Shown here one piece after another: positions 16,418 through 23,336 of a stretch of DNA of 38,148 bases. Source of the DNA: Paraburkholderia madseniana (GTDB lineage Bacteria > Pseudomonadota > Gammaproteobacteria > Burkholderiales > Burkholderiaceae); the NCBI RefSeq assembly GCF_009690905.1, contig NZ_VOSW01000093.1, forward strand, positions 1 to 38,148, written 5' to 3'. Numbering within the stretch: the first letter of the stretch is position 1; every line of letters starts with the position of its first letter. The position numbers were made by a program, and so were the translations under genes. A model generated the notes under the pieces. The model was given only the letters and a program-made list of their open reading frames with translations. It searched no databases and was not told the DNA's origin.

Positions 16418-17332
16418 TTACTTGATGGGGGGCGTGGGATAGGTCGGCGTTCCTTCGGCAAGAACGAAGTCGTAGTCGAGCGTGTAGTACAGCCTGTCTA
16501 CGTCTCGCTTCGGACCCGTGCCGGAATCGTGGCGCTGGAACGTGCCAACGAGACGGCGATTGACACCGAACACGACGTCGGAATTCAGGTGCTCCGAGTC
16601 GTCGGCGAACACCTGCGAGACCAGGGTCGCGTAGCCTTCCGCGATGATGACGAAATGCAGATGCGCTGGCCGGAACGGGTGACGATTCTGCCTTTCAAGC
16701 AGCACGCCTACCGGCCCGTCGGTGGGCACAGGGTAGCCGGCAGGGCGCACGCTCTTGCAGGTAAACCGCCCTTCGCTGTCGGTGTAGAAGTGACCGCGCA
16801 GGTTCTTGTCGGGCTGGCTCGAGTCCTGGTTTTCGTACAAACCGACTGGCGAGGCCTGCCAGACGTCGACCTTGGCGTTGGCAACGGGCTCGCCTTTGGT
16901 GTTGAGTACGCGTCCGTTCACGAAGAGCGGGGAGCCGGGTGAGTTCTCGCATGCGATGCATTCACCATTCGCATACTGCGGCGAGTCACCCCGGTAGAAC
17001 GGTCCCAACAAGGCGCCCGGCGTGCGACCGCTTGCGTCCGAGTTGTTCAGCAAAGTAACCAGGGTTGAGAGACCCAGCACGTCGGCGAGCAGAACGACCT
17101 CATTGTGCTTGTCGTTGCAAGCCAAGCCGACCGCCCTCACGAAATCAAGACCCTTCTCGAATTCCTCGTCGGTCAGCTTCACCTGCTTAAGGAACGCGTG
17201 GCCGTGGTCCACTAGCGCGTCGAGCAGTTCCTTGAGCCGAGGATTGTCGGTCTGGCTCATTGCCGCCTTGACAACCGCGGTTATCGAAGCGGCGTCGTCG
17301 ACGATGTTCTTCAGATGGTTCGAATTTTCCAC
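16418..17332 (-). CDS. Intradiol ring-cleavage dioxygenase, hydroxyquinol 1,2-dioxygenase type
   Basis: The 304-residue product has the N-terminal helical linker domain of catechol/hydroxyquinol 1,2-dioxygenases (residues 20-105) and a beta-sandwich catalytic domain. The non-heme Fe(III) ligands are visible as Tyr166 (GLYENQD), Tyr200 (AGYPVPTDGP), His224 and His226 (RPAHLHF). LGPFYRGDSP precedes the catalytic domain. Context and resemblance to the second dioxygenase at 19030 favour hydroxyquinol (to maleylacetate) over catechol. Translation starts at GTG 17332 with GGAG seven bases upstream. It heads the operon running to the cupin gene, and two LacI-type operators lie in its upstream region, one only 5 bp before the ribosome-binding site. 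Confidence 0.9.
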   Translation of the reverse strand: MENSNHLKNIVDDAASITAVVKAAMSQTDNPRLKELLDALVDHGHAFLKQVKLTDEEFEKGLDFVRAVGLACNDKHNEVVLLADVLGLSTLVTLLNNSDASGRTPGALLGPFYRGDSPQYANGECIACENSPGSPLFVNGRVLNTKGEPVANAKVDVWQASPVGLYENQDSSQPDKNLRGHFYTDSEGRFTCKSVRPAGYPVPTDGPVGVLLERQNRHPFRPAHLHFVIIAEGYATLVSQVFADDSEHLNSDVVFGVNRRLVGTFQRHDSGTGPKRDVDRLYYTLDYDFVLAEGTPTYPTPPIK

Positions 17333-17348
17333 AGGGCATCTCCATCAG

Positions 17349-17362
17349 TGCAATCGTTTGCA
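17349..17362. promoter_or_regulatory. Proximal LacI-type operator of the dioxygenase operon
   Basis: TGCAATCGTTTGCA, near-perfect palindrome with central CG; the core equals the ABC-operon site at 11209. It lies immediately upstream of the Shine-Dalgarno sequence of the GTG start at 17332, so bound repressor would sit on or just after the promoter. Confidence 0.75.
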
Positions 17363-17459
17363 TAGTAAATTGCAAAAATGCCGATGTCAAAGCTTAAAGA
17401 TGCCATAGTTAACCCTGAGTACGCGTGTAGACAGGGTGATGTAGGAATTTGCGAACTAC

Positions 17460-17471
17460 GCAACCGATTGC
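17460..17471. promoter_or_regulatory. Distal LacI-type operator of the dioxygenase operon
   Basis: GCAACCGATTGC fits the consensus GCAANCGNTTGC, and its centre is 110 bp from the proximal site, a distance suited to repression by DNA looping. It also lies just past the hairpin following the porin gene, so it could be mistaken for part of that terminator. Confidence 0.6.
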
Positions 17472-17478
17472 GATTGAA

Positions 17479-17501
17479 TGGCTGCGGCTGCGCCGCAGCC
17501 A
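17479..17501 (-). terminator. GC-rich hairpin after porin gene
   Basis: A 10-bp perfect stem (TGGCTGCGGC pairing with GCCGCAGCCA) and a 3-base loop lie 30 bp past the stop codon of the porin at 17531. There is no U-tract, so termination may need Rho. It separates region D from the LacI-controlled operon downstream. Confidence 0.6.
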
Positions 17502-17530
17502 GTTAGCGTCCCGTCTTTAGTCGAACTCTC

Positions 17531-18652
17531 TCAGAAGCTCGTGCGCAAGCCAATCCGCGCAAGCGTCTGCGACCGGTTGCTCGCCGCGCCGTCCGGCTGC
17601 AACAAGCCGTTGATCCACGCTCGCGTCACTGCCGCATCGCCGCCCGCGCGTTGATAAATCGCTTCGACGTAACCAGTGGTGCGCTTCGAAAAGTTGTATT
17701 GCAGCGCCGTGGTGATCTGCTGCGCCTTGTTGTCCAGCAGCACGTCGTTGCCTTTCATATAGGCATAGTCGAGACCGAGGGTCCATGCCCCGGAGATCGT
17801 CCACGACGCGCCGCCCTTGTAGACATCGATCTTCGCGCCGCTCGCGGTATTTTTCGTGTTCGTGTACAGCAGCATGGCCAGCACACTGCCGAAGTTATAG
17901 TGCGCACCCACGCCGAAATTGCGGATACCGTCGTGACCGTTGCCCAGTTGCGGATACTTCACTTCGATGTACGCCGCCCCCACGCCCAGTGGACCGTTCG
18001 CATAGTTCGTGCCGAAACTCATCGTCGAGTCCGAGGAGAACGAGCCGGGCACGCCGCCGAATCCGTAGAGCGCGCCGAAAGTGAAGCCCGAGATATCCGG
18101 GCTGCGATACTTGACCGAGTTCGCCACGCGCGTTGCGCCGGCCATCCGGTCAAAGTCAAATGAGCCGGTCGGATTGTTCGGCACGCCCAACGCGGTAAAC
18201 GGCCCCTGGCGAAAATCGTAGATCCCGCCGAACAGGAACGCACCGTCATACAGTCCGAGCGTCAACGTTTCGAACATGAAGTCATACTGATTGCCGAAGG
18301 TCAGCGAGCCGAAGCGGTCGTTGGTGAGTCCAACCAGGGCCGTGCGGTTGAAAAGCTGCCCTGCGCCGGGAATCGTCGCGCCGCTGCCCAGATCGAACTG
18401 CGACGTGAGTTCGAAGATCGCCTTATTGCCGCCGCCCAGGTCCTCGCTGCCTTTGAAGGTCAGCAGATCCGGCGACAGCACGCCGCTGTCGAACAGCGTC
18501 GCGGCGCCGCCATGCTGGTTGTTCACATAAGTGACGCCCGCATCGATCACGCCTTGCAGTGTCACACTGCTTTGCGCGCCTGCGAAACCCGGCACCATCA
18601 ACGCGACCGTGCAGCCTGCTATCGAAAAGCGCTTCGACTTCGTCCTCTTCAT
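17531..18652 (-). CDS. Outer-membrane porin (Burkholderia OmpC-like)
   Basis: The 373-residue product starts MKRTKSKRFSIAGCTVALM with a cleavable signal ending GAQS, then SSVTLQGVIDAGVTYVNNQ, the conserved TFKGSEDLGGGNKAIFEL and SKRTTGYVEAIYQRA, and ends in Phe (GLRTSF). ATG 18652 follows AGGAG with good spacing; upstream in-frame ATGs at 18667 and 18733 lack both RBS and signal logic. It is the last gene of the hydroquinone/hydroxyquinol cluster and lies 11 bp after the Rieske gene, so it probably admits the aromatic substrate through the outer membrane. Confidence 0.93.
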   Translation of the reverse strand: MKRTKSKRFSIAGCTVALMVPGFAGAQSSVTLQGVIDAGVTYVNNQHGGAATLFDSGVLSPDLLTFKGSEDLGGGNKAIFELTSQFDLGSGATIPGAGQLFNRTALVGLTNDRFGSLTFGNQYDFMFETLTLGLYDGAFLFGGIYDFRQGPFTALGVPNNPTGSFDFDRMAGATRVANSVKYRSPDISGFTFGALYGFGGVPGSFSSDSTMSFGTNYANGPLGVGAAYIEVKYPQLGNGHDGIRNFGVGAHYNFGSVLAMLLYTNTKNTASGAKIDVYKGGASWTISGAWTLGLDYAYMKGNDVLLDNKAQQITTALQYNFSKRTTGYVEAIYQRAGGDAAVTRAWINGLLQPDGAASNRSQTLARIGLRTSF

Positions 18653-18663
18653 GCCCGTCTCCT

Positions 18664-19017
18664 TCATTCGCTGTTGAATATATTTCGCTGCTCGATACGA
18701 ATGGCAACGCGCGTGAGTGCCGCCCCCTGACACGGACCGTCAATGCACTGACCATCTTCGAAACGGAACATCGCGCTGTGATGTGCGCACATCAGCAATT
18801 CGGCGTCGTAGGCCCAGAACGTGTTCGGCTCGTAGTTCAGCGGAATCGAAAAGTGCGGGCAGACGTTGCGATAGGCCCAGGCGTCGTCACCCCGGCGCAC
18901 CACGACGATGCCAGGGGCACCCGCTTGCTCAGCGGCAATTTCCAGCGCGCCGCCGTCCGGAATATCGTCGAGCGTGCACATAAAACCCGCTTGAGGTTCG
19001 GGACTCGCCGCATTCAT
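18664..19017 (-). CDS. Rieske [2Fe-2S] ferredoxin-like protein
   Basis: The 117-residue product has a Rieske cluster motif: C53-P-H55 and C77-A-H-H80, with 21 residues between the two halves, longer than the 15-17 of typical dioxygenase ferredoxins but as seen in a separate small-Rieske subgroup. A GAGGAGG ribosome-binding site precedes ATG 19017. Rieske ferredoxins pass electrons from a reductase to a ring hydroxylase. No oxygenase or reductase lies nearby; the gene is instead between a hydroxyquinol-type dioxygenase and a porin. It could serve an oxygenase elsewhere that makes hydroquinone or hydroxyquinol, or keep the intradiol enzyme's iron in the proper state. Confidence 0.85.
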   Translation of the reverse strand: MNAASPEPQAGFMCTLDDIPDGGALEIAAEQAGAPGIVVVRRGDDAWAYRNVCPHFSIPLNYEPNTFWAYDAELLMCAHHSAMFRFEDGQCIDGPCQGAALTRVAIRIEQRNIFNSE

Positions 19018-19029
19018 GACGTGCCCTCC

Positions 19030-19893
19030 TCACGCGAGTCGCCGACTCATCACGAAGTCGCGCTGGACTTCGAAGAACGGGCTCGGCAAGTCCCATTCCT
19101 TCGCGGCCGCCACGCTGTCGTTCGGCACGTAGTCGATTACGAGCGACGGCTTCGCGCCGAATACCGCGTCGGAGTCGACATATGGGTCACCAGCGGAATA
19201 CAACGCGGTGGTGAGCGTCTCGTAGCCGGGCGCCTCGATCAGGAAGTGAATATGAGCAGGCCGCATCGGATGACGTCCGGTCGCGAGCAACATCTGTCCG
19301 ACCGGGCCATCGGTCGGAATCGGATAACTGGTCGGCTTGATGGTTCTGAATGCGTATTCGCCGTTCGGTCCAGAACGGAATTTGCCGCGCAGATTGCTCT
19401 CGGGCTGATCGGGGTCCTGGCCTTCGTACATGCCGTTATTGGCCGTTTCCCACACCTCGATCAATGCGCCGGGCACCGGTGCGCCACGCTCGTCGACGAG
19501 ACGGCCGTGGATGAGCGTCGGCTCGCCTTCGGTGCGCGCGATGTTGGCACCGAAGGCCTCATCTCTCGCTCCCTCGCGATAGAACGGGCCGAGCAGGCTG
19601 CTCTCGGTCGTGTCGCCGGTGCGTTCGTGATTGATCGCGTCGACCATGATCGACAGGCCGAGCGTGTCCGACAGCAGAATGAACTCCTGGCGAATGCCGC
19701 TGCACTTGTTGCCGGTCGCAGTCAGGAATTCAATGCCGCGGCGCCACTCCTCGCCGGTCAGTTCAACTTCGCTGGCAAACGCATGCAGATGCTTCACCAG
19801 CGCGGTCATGATCTGCTTGAGTCGCGGATCGGTGCAGTCGGCAAACGTCCTGAGCACGTTCTGCGTCAAGGGATGAATGGTTTCGTCGTTCAT
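19030..19893 (-). CDS. Hydroxyquinol 1,2-dioxygenase type intradiol dioxygenase
   Basis: The 287-residue product has an N-terminal linker domain, LGPFYREGARDEAFG before the catalytic domain, and the iron ligands Tyr156 (GMYEGQD), Tyr190 (TSYPIPTDGP), His214 and His216 (RPAHIHF). Length and motifs fit hydroxyquinol 1,2-dioxygenases, which turn 1,2,4-trihydroxybenzene into maleylacetate. ATG 19893 has a GAGGT Shine-Dalgarno; an in-frame ATG at 19905, which overlaps the stop of the permease gene, has none. Joining an importer operon and a maleylacetate reductase on the same strand supports this substrate. It is a paralogue of the dioxygenase at 16418, with which it shares the domain layout but only part of its sequence. 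Confidence 0.9.
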   Translation of the reverse strand: MNDETIHPLTQNVLRTFADCTDPRLKQIMTALVKHLHAFASEVELTGEEWRRGIEFLTATGNKCSGIRQEFILLSDTLGLSIMVDAINHERTGDTTESSLLGPFYREGARDEAFGANIARTEGEPTLIHGRLVDERGAPVPGALIEVWETANNGMYEGQDPDQPESNLRGKFRSGPNGEYAFRTIKPTSYPIPTDGPVGQMLLATGRHPMRPAHIHFLIEAPGYETLTTALYSAGDPYVDSDAVFGAKPSLVIDYVPNDSVAAAKEWDLPSPFFEVQRDFVMSRRLA

Positions 19894-19901
19894 TGTCGAC
19901 C

Positions 19902-21008
19902 TCATGCGCGATGGGGAGCCGACGGTGTCTCGACAGAATCGGTCGATGCATCGTGCGGTGAAGCTTGTTGTGAATCTTGCTGTGAAGCGCCGGCGTCGAC
20001 GAACACGACGCGGCGTCCCACGGGGAACAATTGCAGTCCGTAGCGGCGCGATACCAAGCCCCACAGCCCTTGCGGAAAGAACATCGTCACGACGATCGCC
20101 AGCGCACCGAGTCCGATCAGATACCAGGTGCCGAAGTCGGAGAGGAACTGGTTCAGCACGAAGAAAATCAGCGCGCCGACAATCGGCCCTTCGAGCGTGC
20201 CCAGGCCGCCGATCATCACGATAAAAATACCGAACGCGGTCCAGTTCACCGAGAACGCCGCGTCCGGTGAGATACGCAGGTTGCCGACGAAATACAGACC
20301 ACCGGCCAACGCCGTACCGCACGCGGATACCAGATAGACGAGCAACCTTGCACGCTTCACGTCGACACCCTGACTGCTGGCCGCCACGGCGTTGTCGCGC
20401 ATCGCGGTCAATGCGAGACCGGCTTTGGAGCGCAGGAACAGATACAGCAGACCGATCGCCGCCGCGACGATAACGAGCGCGAGCCATAGCGTCAGCGATT
20501 CACGCAGCGCACGCGGCACGTCCTGCAGCGCGGTGAGGCTGGTGCCCGAACCACCGCCCAGCACCGATACGTTCGCCACCGTCAGCCGGAACACTTCGGC
20601 GATCACCCACGTGCCGATTGCGAAGTAACCGCCTTCCAGCCGGAACGCCACCATCGATGCCGGAATTGCGATGACCGTTGCGATTGCCGCCGCGATCGGC
20701 ACAGCAACGAACGGCGAGATCCCGCAGTAGTTGGCGAGAATCAGCATCCCATAGCCGCCGATGCCGAAGAACGCCTGCTGCCCGATCGACACCATCCCGC
20801 CATAGCCCGCCAGCAGATTCCACATCAGCGCGAACACCAGATACGACGCGAGCTGCACGAAGTCGCGCATCGCATCGCGCCCTGCCCACCATGGCGCGCT
20901 CGCCACCGCCAGCGCGACGATCAGCAGCACGATCATCGCCACGCGGCTCGCACGGGTCGCGCGCCGCACTTCGAAGCCCCCTGCGGGCCGGTTCATATGC
21001 ATCGTCAT
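19902..21008 (-). CDS. livM: Branched-chain-type (HAAT) ABC transporter permease, LivM-like
   Basis: The 368-residue product has about nine to ten membrane segments and the LivM features YGGMVSIGQQAFFGIGGYGM near the start and IGGLGTLEGPIVGALIFF near the end. ATG 21008 follows GAGG. The C-terminal 40 residues are a charged cytoplasmic tail rich in Ser, Gln and Thr, longer than usual. It lies 9 bp after LivH and its stop abuts the hydroxyquinol dioxygenase start, so import and ring cleavage are one transcript. The HAAT family imports amino acids, but in soil bacteria it also handles aromatic acids. Confidence 0.9.
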   Translation of the reverse strand: MTMHMNRPAGGFEVRRATRASRVAMIVLLIVALAVASAPWWAGRDAMRDFVQLASYLVFALMWNLLAGYGGMVSIGQQAFFGIGGYGMLILANYCGISPFVAVPIAAAIATVIAIPASMVAFRLEGGYFAIGTWVIAEVFRLTVANVSVLGGGSGTSLTALQDVPRALRESLTLWLALVIVAAAIGLLYLFLRSKAGLALTAMRDNAVAASSQGVDVKRARLLVYLVSACGTALAGGLYFVGNLRISPDAAFSVNWTAFGIFIVMIGGLGTLEGPIVGALIFFVLNQFLSDFGTWYLIGLGALAIVVTMFFPQGLWGLVSRRYGLQLFPVGRRVVFVDAGASQQDSQQASPHDASTDSVETPSAPHRA

Positions 21009-21017
21009 GTCGAGCCT

Positions 21018-21884
21018 CTATGCGGTTTTGGGCAGCAAGCCCTGCGGCCGGGCCACCAGCACGCCGAGAAACACCACGTGGCCAAGCCAGATACCCCAGC
21101 CGGGATCGAAGTAAAAGCCCACCTGCTGCGCAATACCGAGCGCCATGCCGCCGACGAAGGTGCCCCAGAACGAGCCCATCCCGCCGATGATCACTGCTTC
21201 GAACGCGTACAGCAGCAACGCCGGGCCATCGGTCGGCGACACCGCGGTGCGCATCGAATACAGCGCGGCAGCGACCGCGATCAACACGAACGCGATGCCC
21301 ATCGCCAGCGCATAGGTGCGGCGATAGGAGACGCCCATCAGTTGCACGATCTCGCGATCATCAGAGGTGGCGCGAAACGCGCGGCCAAGCGGCGTGCGGC
21401 CAAACAGCCACTGCATGGCGAAAGCCAAAGCGGTGGTGACGACCAAAGTGACGAGCGGCAGATAGCCCAGCGTGATGCCGCCCGCGAGCGTGAGGCTCTT
21501 CGACTCGAAGCTGCCCGTTGCGATCGAACGCGGATCGGCGGAGAACACCTGTTGCAATACGTTCTGAATCACGATCGACAATCCGAACGTGACAATCAGC
21601 GAAGGCAGCGGATCGCGGCTGCTCACCCGGTTGAGGATCGTGTACTGCACCGCGTAACCCGCGCCAAACGCAATCACGAGCAGCAGAACCAGCGACACGG
21701 CGAGCGGCAGATGCGCGTAGTTCGTCAGCGCGAAGAGCACGAACACCAGCAACACGATGAAATCGCCGTGCGCAGTGTTGGTGAGCCGCATCACGCCGAA
21801 CACCAGCGATTGACCCATCGCGAAGAGCCCATACAGCGCGCCCAGCAGCACACCCTGCACGACGATATTGATGAACGTGTTCAT
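21018..21884 (-). CDS. livH: Branched-chain-type (HAAT) ABC transporter permease, LivH-like
   Basis: The 288-residue product begins MNTFINIVVQGVLLGALYGLF, typical of LivH, then has FGVMRLTNTAHGDFIVL and later EAVIIGGMGSFWGTFVGG, both family landmarks. About eight membrane segments. ATG 21884 follows GGAG and overlaps the LivF stop by 4 bp, so the two are translationally coupled. It pairs with the LivM-like protein encoded 9 bp downstream. Confidence 0.92.
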   Translation of the reverse strand: MNTFINIVVQGVLLGALYGLFAMGQSLVFGVMRLTNTAHGDFIVLLVFVLFALTNYAHLPLAVSLVLLLVIAFGAGYAVQYTILNRVSSRDPLPSLIVTFGLSIVIQNVLQQVFSADPRSIATGSFESKSLTLAGGITLGYLPLVTLVVTTALAFAMQWLFGRTPLGRAFRATSDDREIVQLMGVSYRRTYALAMGIAFVLIAVAAALYSMRTAVSPTDGPALLLYAFEAVIIGGMGSFWGTFVGGMALGIAQQVGFYFDPGWGIWLGHVVFLGVLVARPQGLLPKTA

Positions 21885-22591
21885 ACGACCGCTCCAAAAT
21901 ATGCCTGCGTGATCGCCTCGTCCGACACCTCGGCCGATACACCCGCCAGCGACACACGCCCTTCCTGGAAGCAATAGAAACGCGACGACACGCGGCGCGC
22001 CAGTTGCACGTCCTGTTCGACGACGATCGCACTCATGCCGCCGGCGACGATCTCGGGCAACGCCGCATAGATCTCGCGCACGATCACCGGCGCGAGGCCG
22101 AGCGAAAGTTCGTCGCACATCAGCAGATCGGGATTGCTCATCAGCGCACGGCCGATTGCGACCATCTGCTGCTGACCACCCGACAAGGCAGTGCCCGCAT
22201 GGTGACGACGCTCCCGCAATGCCGGAAACAGCGAGTAGACGCTTTGCAGGTTCCAGCGGCCGGGCCGTTTGGAAAATGCACCGAGCAGCAGGTTTTCCTC
22301 GACGCTCAGGCTCGCAAACAGACGCCGTCCTTCCGGCACCAGCGCGATACCCTTGCCGACGATGCTCGCCGCGGCCGCGCCGCCGACCGGCTCGCCGCGA
22401 TACAGGATCTGCCCGGCGGAACGGGGACGCAGCAGGCCCGCCACCGATTTCAAAAAGGTCGACTTGCCCGCGCCGTTCGAGCCGATCAGCGCAATCACCT
22501 CGCCTTGCGCCACCGTTACATCGATGCCGAACAGCGCCTGGAAGTCGCCGTAAAACGCGCTCAGCGCGCGAGTCTCCAGTAATGCCGACAT
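21881..22591 (-). CDS. livF: Branched-chain-type ABC transporter ATPase, LivF-like
   Basis: The 236-residue product is a single-domain ABC ATPase: Walker A GSNGAGKST, Q-loop region, signature LSGGQQQMVAIGRAL, Walker B LLMCDELSLGLAP and H-loop-like VVEQDVQLA. Walker B has E after D as expected. ATG 22591 has GGAGG at 7 bases; another ATG at 22597 overlaps the LivG stop (ATGA) but would be only one base from the Shine-Dalgarno, so 22591 is preferred. Confidence 0.92.
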   Translation of the reverse strand: MSALLETRALSAFYGDFQALFGIDVTVAQGEVIALIGSNGAGKSTFLKSVAGLLRPRSAGQILYRGEPVGGAAAASIVGKGIALVPEGRRLFASLSVEENLLLGAFSKRPGRWNLQSVYSLFPALRERRHHAGTALSGGQQQMVAIGRALMSNPDLLMCDELSLGLAPVIVREIYAALPEIVAGGMSAIVVEQDVQLARRVSSRFYCFQEGRVSLAGVSAEVSDEAITQAYFGAVV

Positions 22592-22593
22592 GG

Positions 22594-23316
22594 TCATGCC
22601 TCCAGTCCGAGGTACACGCGCCGCACTTCGGGGTCGTCCATCACGGCGCCGGGCAGGCCTTCGGCGAGCCGTTTGCCGAAGTTGATGACGAGCAGCCGGT
22701 CGGCCACCGCGAGCAATGCATGCACGACGTGTTCGATCCACACGATCGTCACGCCCGCCTCTTTCACGCGGCGAATCTCGTCAACGAGTTCGTGCGTTTC
22801 GGGTTCGGTCAGGCCGCCTGCTATTTCATCCAGCAACAGCAGTTGCGGTTGCGTAGCCAAAGCGCGGGCCAGTTCGAGGCGCTTGCGGTCCAACAGGCCC
22901 AGCGTGCCGGCCAACTGGTTGGCACGCGCTTTGAGACCCGTGCGTTCGAGTACATCCATGCAGACGTCGTAGGCAGCATGCTCGGCCAGTTCGCCGCCGA
23001 AGGTTGCGCCGACCAGCAGGTTTTCGAATACCGTCATGCCGCCGAACGGCCGCGGCACCTGATACGAGCGGCCGATCCCCGCCGCGCACCGGCGATGCGG
23101 CGGCAAGTGGTTCACATCCGCGCCGTCGAATTCGACGCTGCCCTGATCGGGCCGGACGTCGCCGCTAACGAGGTTGAATAGCGTGGTCTTGCCGGCGCCG
23201 TTCGGGCCGAGAATGCCGTACGTCTCGCCGCGTTCGACAGCGAAACTTATGTCATCGGTCACCTGCAGCGCGCCATAACGCTTCGACACACCGGTTAATC
23301 TGAGAACTGGGTTCAT
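22594..23316 (-). CDS. livG: Branched-chain-type ABC transporter ATPase, LivG-like
   Basis: The 240-residue product contains Walker A GPNGAGKTT, the LivG-specific insert GIGRSYQVPRPFGGMTVFEN, a signature region LGLLDRKRLELARAL that lacks the canonical LSGGQ and reads GLLDR as in many LivG proteins, Walker B LLLLDEIAGGLTEPE, and the H-loop WIEHVVHALL. ATG 23316 follows GGAGAG. It lies 20 bp after the binding-protein gene. Confidence 0.92.
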   Translation of the reverse strand: MNPVLRLTGVSKRYGALQVTDDISFAVERGETYGILGPNGAGKTTLFNLVSGDVRPDQGSVEFDGADVNHLPPHRRCAAGIGRSYQVPRPFGGMTVFENLLVGATFGGELAEHAAYDVCMDVLERTGLKARANQLAGTLGLLDRKRLELARALATQPQLLLLDEIAGGLTEPETHELVDEIRRVKEAGVTIVWIEHVVHALLAVADRLLVINFGKRLAEGLPGAVMDDPEVRRVYLGLEA

Positions 23317-23336
23317 CGCCGCTCTCCGCAATGCGT

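Noticed and set aside
16418..17332. Annotation as catechol 1,2-dioxygenase with benzoate-type pathway
   Set aside because: No muconate cycloisomerase or muconolactone isomerase lies nearby, and the adjacent cluster runs through maleylacetate, so hydroxyquinol is the better guess, though it is not proved.
18559..20043. A 494-codon open frame on the plus strand
   Set aside because: It runs antisense through the porin, Rieske and dioxygenase genes, has Arg/His-rich composition and no recognisable domain; it is the shadow of high-GC genes.
20997..21977. A 326-codon open frame on the plus strand rich in His, Gln and Arg
   Set aside because: It is antisense to the LivH gene, which has clear homology features and RBS; the composition is that of reverse-frame reading.
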